This document shows positions 1-8,500 of a stretch of DNA of 43,898 nucleotides, one piece after another. The number at the start of each line of letters is the position of its first letter. Positions within the stretch are counted from its first letter, which is position 1. The position numbers and the translations under genes were made by a program. The notes beneath the pieces were generated by a model that had not been told where the DNA came from, made no database searches, and saw nothing but the letters and a program-made list of their open reading frames with translations. The stretch is from an uncultured bacterium (GTDB lineage: Bacteria; Verrucomicrobiota; Kiritimatiellia; PWTM01): contig CAACVY010000014.1 of NCBI GenBank assembly GCA_900661335.1, positions 1 through 43,898 on the forward strand, in the 5' to 3' direction.

Positions 1-152
1 CACGGAGGGTATTCACCATGCATGATGCCGAACTTGACAACGTCGCGACGCTGTTCATACTCGGGCCGTCCTCGCGAGTAGTGGATCCGCATGCCCGGTG
101 CATCGGAGCGCGGCGATTGAACGTATCGGAGGTTTCCGTGATGCGACTTCAT
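1..152 (-). CDS. Partial unknown protein, N-terminus only
   Basis: An open frame runs from an ATG at 152 to the window edge (about 50 codons), starting 15 nt after the stop of the upstream membrane protein. An in-frame GTG at 170 would instead give the 4-bp GTGA overlap common in this window. Translation includes MRIHYSRGRPEYEQRRDVV followed by KFGIMHGEYPP, which reads like ordinary soluble protein. Continuation of the sugar operon is inferred from position. I do not recognise the family and no function can be assigned from so short a stretch. No clear Shine-Dalgarno sequence is visible. Confidence 0.4.
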   Translation of the reverse strand, partial: MKSHHGNLRYVQSPRSDAPGMRIHYSRGRPEYEQRRDVVKFGIMHGEYPP

Positions 153-166
153 TGGCCTGCACGGGC

Positions 167-2296
167 TCACGGTGGAGACGGGTTCTCGGACGGGGTGGCG
201 AGGGGTGCGTCGCTAGATGGCTGCCACGTGAATCTGCGCAAGCGAAATCTACGGACGCGGGTCGAAAAACTTCGCGCAGCAGGATGATGCACCACTTCCG
301 TGAGCTCGAACTCGCCCGAGTCATACTCTTCCAGCAGGCCTGAGACCGACGACGGAAATACGTCCATCCCTTTGCGCGTGGTCGTGAGGAAGCGAATCGT
401 CCAACCTTCTTGGGAGAGTCGCTGCAGCGTGTGCAGTGCGAGCCGAAAACGGCTGGCGCGGTCCTCGCCGCTTAGGAATAGTTCGCCATTGACCACCGCG
501 TGCCCACCTATGAACTTGAGGGGCGTAGCCCATCGGAAATGATCCACCACCCATACGGTCCGATCTTTGTGTCGGTTCAACAACGGTGCCAACTTCGCCG
601 TCGCGCCGGAAAAATCTACTGCCTGCCATGCGCGAATGGCACGAGGCAGTTGCACGGTGCACAGAAGTACGGCCGCTCCCAGCGACCACGCTCGAACAAG
701 CGTAAGTGTCTTGCTCGATCCTAGGAGCCACCATCGCCCCAGTTCGAGTACAAAGAGCGCCGTCCCCAAAGCGATCCACGGCAGCCCGAACTCGACAAAC
801 CGGCGACTTGCCCATGGCCACCAGAGCATGATCTCAGGGCGGATCCATGCGATACCCACGGCGGCCGCGCCCCAGACCGCCCAGCGCCACAGAGGGTCGG
901 CTAACTCAAACTCCTTACGTGCCGACCAAGCCCAACCGACGAGCGAGAGGACAAGGGGGATGGGACCGAGGTAAATGAGCACGCGCGAATTCCAGTTCGG
1001 GCCAGGCTTGAACTGGTGCACCATCACGGCCCATACGCCGACCCATAGCCCAGCCACAACTGGATGAGCCATACGGCGACCGACGGCATGGATGGATGCC
1101 AACGCTTGTTGCATGGTGGTCGGCGCGACTGTGGCAGAAAGGTCCCATACGATGGCCGTCAGCGTGAACGCGGCAAAGATGACCAGGAGTCGACCGGTGG
1201 AGTTCCCGAGCCGCTCGATCGTGGCCAAGTTGGTCCAGTAGTCGAACCACGCGCCGCCCACCAGCGCCAAAAACTGGAAAAACCTTCGTCGATGCACGAG
1301 TAACCGCGCCTGAGCGGTCGTGTCGGCCATGGCGGAGAGATGGAGCCAAAGCGCTCCGAACGGCAGAAACGAAAAGCGGTTGGCAACGCACAGAAACAAC
1401 GCCGCCGCCTTCCATCCCTGGACCGCTGCGCGCCGCGGTGCGGCATCGAAGAGCATCAAACTCCCGAGCAGGACCAGGCTAGGAACTTCCGAGATCGGAA
1501 GGGACAAATGGTAGACGAAGAGCGAATGCGTGACCCACACCGCGACCGCTACCCAGGCGGCCGTCTCGCACCGGAGCATTCGTCGGGCCGCGCCAGCCCA
1601 GATGAAGGCCGCCAACCAGCCGCCTACCCAACCCACTCGCAGCGCCAGCGGAAGTCCACCGCAGTGGTGGAGCAGCCCGATCCAAGTGGGGGTGAGTCGA
1701 AAAAACAAGATGTCGAGCGCGCGAGTTTGAGGCGAAACGGACACACCGGGTAGCGCTTCCAAATACCCGTGCATCGGGCGGGTGAACACTGCTAGCTCGT
1801 CGTTCGTCAAGGAGGAGAACAATGGATCCGGGCGGCTGAACCATCCACCTTCGCGCGCGATTCGGATTCCCTCGTTTAGGTAGAGGCCTGGATCCCAACC
1901 TCCGAGGATCCATTCACTTCGGTTGGGCCACCACAACCCGATCGCAGTGACTGCCGTGAGGATCCCCGTGGCGGCGAACAGATCCGGCCACGTTTGGCGC
2001 GCATGACGGGGGTTGGTCAGAACGCCCAAGAGCACGAGGCCCCACCATGAACTGGTGGTCCACGGGCTCCGGAACCGACTGAACGAAGCTAGCGCCAGCC
2101 CGGATCCCAACAACAGAACCACCCCGACCGCGAATAGGTTGGCCAACGTCACGACTCGATCCGAAGCGCGGGTGTCTTCGTCTCGATGCCCAAGGGTCCA
2201 ATTCCAGGCCCAACCCAAGCCACAGACGGCCCCCGCCCACCGGAGCGCCGCGAACAAGGCTTCATGCCAAGGAAGTTGGGCGGTCCACTCGTTCAT
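167..2296 (-). CDS. Large polytopic membrane protein, GT-C glycosyltransferase-like
   Basis: 709 residues with about 13-15 hydrophobic segments and a soluble C-terminal region of about 150 residues. The first large extracytoplasmic loop contains GGWDPGLYLNEGIRIAR at about residues 132-148. Acidic residues in this loop after the first helices are typical of GT-C enzymes that transfer sugars from polyprenyl phosphate donors in the inner membrane. It lies last but one in the visible sugar-nucleotide operon, so glycan transfer or assembly is a sensible role, but this is inference. It could also be a structural homologue without transferase activity. The gene is separated from the SDR gene by 190 bp with no other ORF, so it may have its own promoter. 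Confidence 0.7.
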   Translation of the reverse strand: MNEWTAQLPWHEALFAALRWAGAVCGLGWAWNWTLGHRDEDTRASDRVVTLANLFAVGVVLLLGSGLALASFSRFRSPWTTSSWWGLVLLGVLTNPRHARQTWPDLFAATGILTAVTAIGLWWPNRSEWILGGWDPGLYLNEGIRIAREGGWFSRPDPLFSSLTNDELAVFTRPMHGYLEALPGVSVSPQTRALDILFFRLTPTWIGLLHHCGGLPLALRVGWVGGWLAAFIWAGAARRMLRCETAAWVAVAVWVTHSLFVYHLSLPISEVPSLVLLGSLMLFDAAPRRAAVQGWKAAALFLCVANRFSFLPFGALWLHLSAMADTTAQARLLVHRRRFFQFLALVGGAWFDYWTNLATIERLGNSTGRLLVIFAAFTLTAIVWDLSATVAPTTMQQALASIHAVGRRMAHPVVAGLWVGVWAVMVHQFKPGPNWNSRVLIYLGPIPLVLSLVGWAWSARKEFELADPLWRWAVWGAAAVGIAWIRPEIMLWWPWASRRFVEFGLPWIALGTALFVLELGRWWLLGSSKTLTLVRAWSLGAAVLLCTVQLPRAIRAWQAVDFSGATAKLAPLLNRHKDRTVWVVDHFRWATPLKFIGGHAVVNGELFLSGEDRASRFRLALHTLQRLSQEGWTIRFLTTTRKGMDVFPSSVSGLLEEYDSGEFELTEVVHHPAARSFSTRVRRFRLRRFTWQPSSDAPLATPSENPSPP

Positions 2297-2486
2297 CTCG
2301 CAGCGGTTCCCGATTGTGCCTTCGGCGAGTTGCGTACTCCGCTGGGGCGGGCGCGCCCACGTGGTGGTTGGCTCCTGGATCGCTCTGGCTTAAAGAAATT
2401 CCACGACCGTGGCCAGGATACCTCGGCGGCCACTTCTGCGCGGGTGCGCTCCGTGGGAGTGCGTGGACCAGCTCGATGGATACCGT

Positions 2487-3206
2487 TCATGGCGCTTGCA
2501 TTGGCCGAAGATGGAGTTCAGTCACCTCGGCGGTACGGGGCGTGAGCAGCGCAGCGATCACCATGGCGGCGACGTCTTCCGGCTGTACCAACCGTTCCGG
2601 CGTGTAGGGGCGGCGTTCCATGGCGAAGATCGCGGCCTGCATGGGAGTGGCCGTTCGGCCTGGGAACACACTCAGCACGCGAACCCCTCGCGGGTTAAGC
2701 GCTTGCCGCAGACCGTCGGTCAGAGTGCGAAGGGCGGTTTTGCTGGCGGCATACACGCTCCATGGATGGCTGGGCTGAGTGGCCGCACTGGAGTTGATCA
2801 CGACGACTTGTCCCCGAGCCTGTCCCAGCGCCGGCGCCAAGGCGCAGGTGATCGAGATGGGCGCGAGCGCATTGACACGAAATAACCGGTGGACTTCTTC
2901 GGGGGGTATGTCGAGCGGTGAGCCCGGCGTAAAACGACCGGCGGCGTGGACGAGAATGTCCAGCGACGCATCGCCGACGGCGCGCGCGAGGCGGCGGGGT
3001 GCATCGTCCGATTCGAGATCGACGGTCCAACAATCGAGGACGCGCTCGCGCGGAACAATCCCAGCGGCCGTTTCGGCGAGGGGTTCGAGTCGGCGTCCCG
3101 CCAACCACAGGTCGGCGCCTCGAGCGGCTAAGGCCCGAGCGATGGCGCGGCCGATGCCACCGCCCGCGCCGATCACTAGAGCGCGTTGGCCTTGGAGTTC
3201 AGTCAT
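2487..3206 (-). CDS. SDR family NAD(P)-dependent oxidoreductase
   Basis: Classical short-chain dehydrogenase/reductase of 239 residues. The N-terminus carries the Rossmann glycine motif (GAGGGIGRAIA). An Asp-rich adenine pocket, NSSAA (catalytic Ser region) and YAASK (the YxxxK pair) follow. The ATG at 3206 is chosen because it has GGAGG 5-6 nt upstream and overlaps the preceding stop as ATGA; an in-frame ATG at 3224 is less likely. It follows the DUF4910 gene and probably reduces or oxidises a sugar or polyketide-like carbonyl in the same pathway, but SDR sequence alone does not fix the substrate. Confidence 0.85.
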   Translation of the reverse strand: MTELQGQRALVIGAGGGIGRAIARALAARGADLWLAGRRLEPLAETAAGIVPRERVLDCWTVDLESDDAPRRLARAVGDASLDILVHAAGRFTPGSPLDIPPEEVHRLFRVNALAPISITCALAPALGQARGQVVVINSSAATQPSHPWSVYAASKTALRTLTDGLRQALNPRGVRVLSVFPGRTATPMQAAIFAMERRPYTPERLVQPEDVAAMVIAALLTPRTAEVTELHLRPMQAP

Positions 3207-4489
3207 GGGGAGGCCTCCAGCCATCGGATCAACCCCTGCTGTTCGAGCGCCGCCAGCGCGCGCTCGATCCGTTCCCGGGGTAGACCCGATTGTTCCACGA
3301 TGTCGTCTACGCTGTGATCGCCGTCGGCTTGGTTGAGGACCCAGAGCATGGCCAGTTGATCCTCGCGGGTGTGCGAGTGTCCGCCGATGGCCTCGTAGAG
3401 GCCGCGGCGCCCGAGTTGGGGTTCGCCGAACGGCATCACGTTCACTGGATGGCGCGTGGCGTCGAGCGCGGTCAATACGCGAAGCACGAATTGATAGGAC
3501 TCGTTCAACGCATCGGCGCGGATAAAGTCCAGATTGTCGGCCGAGGTGTGGTACTCGGGATATTCACCGAAGGGGGTCCGTGAGAGAACGATTGTGGGCA
3601 ATGCAAACCCGGGAGAGGCGAACTGGCGCTCGTCGTAGCCGTAGGGCGAGAACGGCCGCGTCTGCAGTGCGAGGGCGAGCTGGGCCGCGATGCGGCGAGG
3701 TACGCGATCCACTTCACGGTCTCCGGTACGCGAGTGCTTGAGCGTAAGAGGGCCTGGATCGCCTAGCCCAGTGATGACTAGCACGTGGCGGATCCGCGGT
3801 ACGACGGCCCGATGAAGTGCAAGCCATGCGATGGCCCCAACGGTCCCCGGCAAGAAGAGAAAGCGCACGGTATGTTGGGTGTCGGCACGGCGAGCCCACT
3901 CCGCGGCCAAATACGCGGCGACGGCCATGCCAGAACAGTTGTCGTTGGCCATGGAGGGATGGCAAATGTGGGTAGTGATGAGAATCTCATGGGCGCTACG
4001 ACCTGGGAGCACCAGCTCGCCCCAGTTCATTACGCCGGACGGGTCCAGCCGCGTGCGCACGACGACTTGGTACCGCCCTTCGGGCAGCGACGCGCGCACG
4101 CGATGGGGCACACAGAACCCCCAGGTCTCGCGCCAATAGGAGGTGCGGTAGGGGATCCAGTCCGGGTGCTCGGGCAAACTGTGTAGGTGTCGGTCCAACT
4201 CGGTGCGGTCCACGGTGCCTTCGAAGGGCGCACTGTAGCCGACCAGGTGCAGGGTGTGGGTCTGCACATCTGCGATGCGTTCGCCATGGGGCGAACGGAT
4301 GTAGGCCTCCTCCACATGCCACTCGCGCGGCACAGTCCAGTCGAGGATGGGCCAGCCCGAGGGCAGCGATTGGATCTCGATCGGCGCGATGCGCGCGAGC
4401 CTGCGCAAGGTTGCGCGGACGCCCTCGCCCGTCAAACTGCGGTGGAGAGGATAGAGCTCGCGGCACAGCTCCATGAGGCGATCGCCCAT
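3203..4489 (-). CDS. DUF4910 aminopeptidase-like protein of sugar clusters
   Basis: 428 residues from the ATG at 4489. The frame is open further upstream, but that part encodes the paired palindromes, and family members start near MxDLxxELxPLxRSLTG, matching MELCRELYPLHRSLTGEG here. The N-terminal half (ILDWTVPREW, DUF2172-like) is followed by an M28-like zinc-peptidase fold with THICHPSMANDNCSG (metal His and Asp) and EYHTSADNLDFI (late His). A winged-helix-like segment ends the protein (DDIVEQSGLPRERIERALAALEQQGLIRW, quoted in part). DUF4910 proteins are common in O-antigen and capsule clusters with C-methyltransferases. Their true reaction is not established; deacylation or amide hydrolysis of a sugar intermediate is a guess. 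No Shine-Dalgarno sequence precedes the ATG; a palindrome sits 11 nt upstream instead. Confidence 0.75.
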   Translation of the reverse strand: MGDRLMELCRELYPLHRSLTGEGVRATLRRLARIAPIEIQSLPSGWPILDWTVPREWHVEEAYIRSPHGERIADVQTHTLHLVGYSAPFEGTVDRTELDRHLHSLPEHPDWIPYRTSYWRETWGFCVPHRVRASLPEGRYQVVVRTRLDPSGVMNWGELVLPGRSAHEILITTHICHPSMANDNCSGMAVAAYLAAEWARRADTQHTVRFLFLPGTVGAIAWLALHRAVVPRIRHVLVITGLGDPGPLTLKHSRTGDREVDRVPRRIAAQLALALQTRPFSPYGYDERQFASPGFALPTIVLSRTPFGEYPEYHTSADNLDFIRADALNESYQFVLRVLTALDATRHPVNVMPFGEPQLGRRGLYEAIGGHSHTREDQLAMLWVLNQADGDHSVDDIVEQSGLPRERIERALAALEQQGLIRWLEASP

Positions 4490-4498
4490 GGAGGGGCT

Positions 4499-4544
4499 GT
4501 CCAAGGATTGGACGGAGAGGCGGCTCACGTTTCCAATCCTTGGA
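4499..4544. repeat. Paired 13-bp palindromes, locus 1
   Basis: TCCAAGGATTGGA at 4500-4512 and TCCAATCCTTGGA at 4532-4544. Start-to-start distance is exactly 32 bp. Both lie in the 115-bp gap between rmlC and the DUF4910 gene, 11 and 43 bp upstream of the latter's start. The two copies are reverse complements of each other in the central triplet. The same arrangement recurs at two other loci in the window. Confidence 0.85.
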
Positions 4545-4604
4545 CAAACGGCAGGGTCGTCGACCCCCCGGCGATCTGGCTGGATCTTGGCCGACGGCGC
4601 AGGA

Positions 4605-5153
4605 TCACGTGGCACCTCCCTGGCCAGGGTCGAACGGCGGGTACGAGCGGTCCTGCGCGGAGATGTGCCGTGGTGTCTCGGGCCATGGAATTCCGAACGC
4701 AGGGTCGTCCCACCGCGCACCTCGCGCAGCTTCGGGATGGTACATGGCCGACATGTGGTAGAAAACGAGGGTGTGGTCTTCGAGCGTCAGAAATCCGTGC
4801 GCGAAGCCGCGGGGCACATAGAGCGCTTGTCCCCGGTCCGCATCCAGCCGCACCATGACGAACCGTCCACGCGTGGGCGAACCTGGGCGGATATCCACGA
4901 CCACATCCAGCACCGCGCCGGTCAGTACGCGGACGATCTTGGTCTCCTCAAACGGCGGCGCTTGCCAATGGAGGCCGCGGAGCGTGCCGCGGTGGCGGTT
5001 GTAGGACAGGTTGCACTGCACCAGGGGAAGTTCCAGTCCGTGAGCCGCCAATTCGGCGGCACAGAATTCGCGCGCGAACCATCCGCGGTCGTCGTGGTGA
5101 GGCTCCAGTTCCAACAACCAAACGTCCGGCAGCTCCATGCGGCGGAACTTCAC
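4605..5153 (-). CDS. rfbC: dTDP-4-dehydrorhamnose 3,5-epimerase-like protein (RmlC family)
   Basis: 182-residue cupin-fold epimerase that inverts C3 and/or C5 of an NDP-4-keto-6-deoxyhexose. Visible hallmarks are DDRGWFAREF near the N-terminus, LRGLHWQ with the catalytic His, KIVRVLTGAVLDVVVDIR, and YVPRGFAHGFLTL. The C-terminal DDPAFGIPWP is typical of RmlC. The start is a GTG at 5153, chosen because it overlaps the upstream methyltransferase stop as GTGA. Next to a CDP-sugar synthase and a C-methyltransferase, it more likely acts on a CDP-linked 4-keto sugar than on dTDP-rhamnose; no rmlA, rmlB or rmlD is in view. Confidence 0.88.
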   Translation of the reverse strand: MKFRRMELPDVWLLELEPHHDDRGWFAREFCAAELAAHGLELPLVQCNLSYNRHRGTLRGLHWQAPPFEETKIVRVLTGAVLDVVVDIRPGSPTRGRFVMVRLDADRGQALYVPRGFAHGFLTLEDHTLVFYHMSAMYHPEAARGARWDDPAFGIPWPETPRHISAQDRSYPPFDPGQGGAT

Positions 5154-6412
5154 GCTCGAATCTCCACGGTGGGGATCGGGATCACGAACTGTCCGCCCCA
5201 GGTACGGATGGCGGCCATTTGGTCCATGACCTCCTCCGCGATGTTCCAGGGCAGGATGAGGACATAGTCGGGGCGGGTTTCCAAGATGTGTTCCGGCGGG
5301 TAGATGGGAATCCGCGAGCCGGGCAGAAAGCAGCCTTGTTTGTGGGGGTTGCGGTCCACGGTGAACTCGACGAACTCCGTGTGGATTCCGCAGTAGTTCA
5401 GCAGGGTATTGCCTTTGGCCGGCGCGCCATACCCGGCCACGCGGCGGCCTTCGCGGCGCGCACGGATTAAAAACTCCAGCAGTTGCATCTTGACCTCGAC
5501 GACGGCTCGATCGAAGTGGCGATAGTACTGTGGGGTGGCCACTCCCAGTTGCTGTTCGTATCGCCAAAGTTCCTCCACCGCCGGCAATTCCGGGCGTGGG
5601 TCATCGGCGTGGCAGACGTAGATGCGCAGGGAACCCCCATGCGTGGGCAAGGTTTCCACGTCGAAGACACGCAACCCGTGTCGCGGCAGAAACTCCCGCA
5701 AGAACGTCATGGAGAGGTAGGAGAAATGCTCGTGGTAGACGGTGTCGAACGCGCGACGCCGCACCAGCTCGACGAGCCACGCGAACTCTGCGGTGATGGT
5801 GCCGCCGGGACGCAGGAGGATCTTCCATCCGGCGACGAAGTCGTTGATGTTCGGCACGTGCGCGAGCACGTTGTTGGCGACGATCCAATCGGCGGCTTGT
5901 CCATCGGCCACCATCCGGCGAGCGGTATCGGCGCCGAAAAAGCGCACGAGCGTGGGGATGCCTTTTCGGACCGCCTCTTGTGCGATGTTCGCGGCCGGTT
6001 CTACCCCCAGCACCGGGATGCCGCGGCGTTGGAAGAACTGCAGAAGATAGCCGTCGTTGCTCGCGATCTCGACCACCTGAGTGTGGGGGCCTAATTCAAA
6101 GCGCTGGCAGACCATGTCGACGTATCGGCGTGCGTGGTCCACCCAAGAGTCCGAGTAGGAGGAAAAGTACGCGTACTCTGAGAAGATCGCCTCCGGCGGC
6201 TCGAACTCCTCGAGCTGGACTAACCAACACTGCGTGCACACCCAGGCGTGGAGAGGGTAGAAGGGTTCGGGGCGGGCCGCGTGCTCCGGCTTGACGTAGG
6301 AATTGGCCAGGGGAGTCAAGCCGAGGTCGCAAAACGTTTCGACGAGTTCCGCCCCGCATGCGCGGCAGTGGCCGGTCACCCGTACGGATCGGTCGGCAGA
6401 GCCTGGGGTCAT
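5150..6412 (-). CDS. NDP-hexose C-methyltransferase (class I SAM-dependent)
   Basis: 420 residues with the three-part layout of TylC3/TcaB9-type sugar C-methyltransferases. The N-terminal zinc-binding domain has CxxC pairs (CRACG near residue 13 and CTQCW near residue 50). The SAM domain has VVEIASNDGYLLQFF and the catalytic block YHEHFSYLS. The C-terminal Rossmann-like domain has GYGAPAKGNTLLNY and ends in EEVMDQMAAIRTWGG. Family members add a methyl carbon at C3 of a 4-keto-deoxysugar nucleotide. The ATG at 6412 overlaps the upstream epimerase stop as ATGA. With RfbF and RmlC it points to a branched-chain deoxysugar. The exact sugar cannot be read from sequence. Confidence 0.88.
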   Translation of the reverse strand: MTPGSADRSVRVTGHCRACGAELVETFCDLGLTPLANSYVKPEHAARPEPFYPLHAWVCTQCWLVQLEEFEPPEAIFSEYAYFSSYSDSWVDHARRYVDMVCQRFELGPHTQVVEIASNDGYLLQFFQRRGIPVLGVEPAANIAQEAVRKGIPTLVRFFGADTARRMVADGQAADWIVANNVLAHVPNINDFVAGWKILLRPGGTITAEFAWLVELVRRRAFDTVYHEHFSYLSMTFLREFLPRHGLRVFDVETLPTHGGSLRIYVCHADDPRPELPAVEELWRYEQQLGVATPQYYRHFDRAVVEVKMQLLEFLIRARREGRRVAGYGAPAKGNTLLNYCGIHTEFVEFTVDRNPHKQGCFLPGSRIPIYPPEHILETRPDYVLILPWNIAEEVMDQMAAIRTWGGQFVIPIPTVEIRA

Positions 6413-7464
6413 GAAGGGTGCCCTCCGTGAGACCGTACGCGGGACGCCCACCGCAGGTCTGGCGCGAGGTCGCCGCGCTCGAGCCAATATTTCAGCTGCG
6501 CGAGTCGCGTGAAGGCGCGATGTTCGAACCGTTCGAGGGTCAATCCCACGCGCTCGAACGTTTCGCGAAGCTGTTCGGCCCCGTCGCGTGCGGTGAACCG
6601 GCAACGGAATGAGGGGAGAACTTGCCGGATCCGAGAGCAATCCACGCGGTAGCTGCGCGTGTCGGGGTCCGAGTGGCCGAAGGTCGTTTCACATCCGGGG
6701 AAGACATCGGCGACGATGTGGGCGATGTCGCGAACTTGGTAGTTTTCGGCAGAGTCGCCGACGTTGAGGATTTGGTTGTGCCATTGTTCCCGTGGCGTAT
6801 CCAGGGCACACAGGAACGCTTGGCAGATGTCGCGAACGTGGACCAAGGGTCGCCAGGGGGTGCCGTCGCTGGTCATGGCGATCCGCCGGCGGGTGTAGGC
6901 GTGCCCTGCGAGGTTGTTCAACACGAGGTCAAACCGCATCGAGGGAGAGGGGCCGTACGCGGTGGCGTTGCGGAAACAAAGCGGCGAAAAGTTGTCGTCG
7001 GCCAATTCGCGGAGCGCTTGCTCGACGAGGACTTTGCACCGTGCGTATTCGGTTTGTGGCGCGGGCGTGGCGGTTTCGGTTTTGACATCGTTGCCCCTGC
7101 CGATCCCGTAGACGCTGCACGAGGACGAGTACAGGAACCTGGGCACGCCGGCCTGGTGCGCTGCCCGTGCCAGCCCCACGCTGCCTTCGAAGTTGATCTG
7201 TCGGGTTAACTCTGGGCGCAACGCGCCCAGCGGATCGTTGGAAAGTTCTGCCAGGTGAATGATCGCATCGAAGCCCTCGAGGTCACGGGGATGCACGTCG
7301 CGGACGTCCTTGCGGAGTTCGGGCACGTGGACGGGCCGTGGATAGAAGAGGGTGTCGTCGTAGAAGCCGGTGTCTAGCCCCACGACCTCATGGCCACGTT
7401 CGACGGCCTCGAGCGTCATCCACGATCCGATGTATCCCAAGTGGCCGGTGATCAAAACTTTCAT
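6409..7464 (-). CDS. NAD-dependent epimerase/dehydratase (extended SDR, nucleotide-sugar)
   Basis: 351 residues. The N-terminus has the extended-SDR glycine motif GHLGYIGS. SSSCSVYG carries the catalytic Ser region, followed by YARCK (YxxxK) and RNATAYGPSPSMRFDLV, typical of nucleotide-sugar epimerases. The start at 7464 is supported by GGAGGAG about 7 nt upstream; the frame is open further up but lacks family similarity. It lies 49 bp after the cytidylyltransferase gene and overlaps the methyltransferase by 4 bp. It is probably a 4-ketoreductase or epimerase finishing the CDP-sugar; dehydratase activity is possible and would fill the otherwise missing CDP-glucose 4,6-dehydratase step, though that enzyme is usually more distinct. 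Confidence 0.85.
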   Translation of the reverse strand: MKVLITGHLGYIGSWMTLEAVERGHEVVGLDTGFYDDTLFYPRPVHVPELRKDVRDVHPRDLEGFDAIIHLAELSNDPLGALRPELTRQINFEGSVGLARAAHQAGVPRFLYSSSCSVYGIGRGNDVKTETATPAPQTEYARCKVLVEQALRELADDNFSPLCFRNATAYGPSPSMRFDLVLNNLAGHAYTRRRIAMTSDGTPWRPLVHVRDICQAFLCALDTPREQWHNQILNVGDSAENYQVRDIAHIVADVFPGCETTFGHSDPDTRSYRVDCSRIRQVLPSFRCRFTARDGAEQLRETFERVGLTLERFEHRAFTRLAQLKYWLERGDLAPDLRWASRVRSHGGHPS

Positions 7465-7513
7465 TGTGGCTCCTCCGCGCGATGGGTGTGCGCCGGTGTG
7501 CATGCGGACGGGT

Positions 7514-8287
7514 TCAGTCCCAGAGTTTCCATGGCGCGCCTTGTTTCCACATTTCCTCGAGGACCATCTTGTCGCGCAAGGTGTCCATATTTTGCCAGAA
7601 TCCTTCGTGACGATAGGCGGCCAAGCGTCCGTCGTGAGCGAGTCGGCTGAGGGGCTCCGCCTCCCAGATGGTGTGGTCGCCTTCGATGTATTCCAGCGCG
7701 CGTGGTTCGACGACGAAAAATCCGCCGTTGATCCAGGCCCCGTCGCCGCGGGCTTTTTCACGGAAGTGGCGGATCAACGTTTGGCCTTCGCGGAGGTTAA
7801 ACGCGCCGAATCGCCCAGGAGGTTGCACGGCGGTCAGAGTTACCCAGGCGCCTTGAGCACGGTGGAACTCGAGCAGGCGGTGGAGGTTGACGTCGCTGAC
7901 GCCATCCCCGTAGGTGAGGAAGAACGTCTCGTTGCCGATATAGGGGGCGGCGCGTTTCAGGCGCCCGCCGGTCATGGTGCCCTCTCCGGTGTCGACCAGA
8001 GTGACCCGCCAGGGTTCCGCCCGCCGTCGGTGGAAATGGAGGTGTCCCGTATCCAGCTCGATGGTGACGTCGGAGGTGCGCAGGGCGTAGTTGGCGAAGA
8101 ACTCTTTAATCACGTAGCCTTTGTACCCGAGGCAGATCACGAAGTCGTGGAAGCCTTGGGCTGAGTAGATCTTCATGATGTGCCACAGCAGTGGCATCTC
8201 GCCGATTTCGACCATCGGCTTGGGCTTGATGCCGGTTTCCTCGCTCAGCCGTGTGCCGTAGCCACCGGCTAAGATCACTGTTTTCAC
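7514..8287 (-). CDS. rfbF: Glucose-1-phosphate cytidylyltransferase
   Basis: 257 residues, the normal length for RfbF/DdhA. It makes CDP-glucose from CTP and glucose-1-phosphate, the entry step to CDP-linked dideoxy and branched sugars. Signature: LAGGYGTRLSEETGIKPKP followed by MVEIGEMPLLWHIMKIYS. Other family blocks are GYKGYVIKEFFANY, FLTYGDGVSDVN and EGFWQNMDTLRDK. The start is a GTG at 8287 with GGAGAC upstream. It is the first gene of the operon, preceded by a well-formed sigma70-like promoter. No CDP-glucose 4,6-dehydratase (RfbG) lies within the visible cluster. Confidence 0.93.
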   Translation of the reverse strand: MKTVILAGGYGTRLSEETGIKPKPMVEIGEMPLLWHIMKIYSAQGFHDFVICLGYKGYVIKEFFANYALRTSDVTIELDTGHLHFHRRRAEPWRVTLVDTGEGTMTGGRLKRAAPYIGNETFFLTYGDGVSDVNLHRLLEFHRAQGAWVTLTAVQPPGRFGAFNLREGQTLIRHFREKARGDGAWINGGFFVVEPRALEYIEGDHTIWEAEPLSRLAHDGRLAAYRHEGFWQNMDTLRDKMVLEEMWKQGAPWKLWD

Positions 8288-8302
8288 GATGAGTGTCTCC
8301 GT

Positions 8303-8331
8303 ATTGTATGCACCAGGCTCCACACCTTGAA
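8303..8331 (-). promoter_or_regulatory. Promoter of the sugar operon
   Basis: On the minus strand: -35 TTCAAG (8326-8331), 17-bp spacer, -10 TACAAT (8303-8308). The predicted transcription start, about 8296, is only about 9 nt from the rfbF GTG, so the leader would be very short. Confidence 0.6.
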
Positions 8332-8500
8332 CATGGCGGCCATCAGTCTAGCCGAAATCGGTTTCGACGCGAAGTTCGGTTCCCGTCCGTGACCTCGGGC
8401 GACACGGGCGTGGAGGGCGCCTCTGGAAAATGGTTCGTCTTGCGTTCAAATTCAGTTTATAGTGCATCGCGGCGGCCAGCGATCGAGAGGGTTGTGTTCC

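Noticed and set aside
412-440. CCAA-N5-TTGG near 400-415 as another palindrome copy
   Set aside because: The central gap is five bases rather than three, it lies inside a coding gene, and there is no partner at 32 bp.
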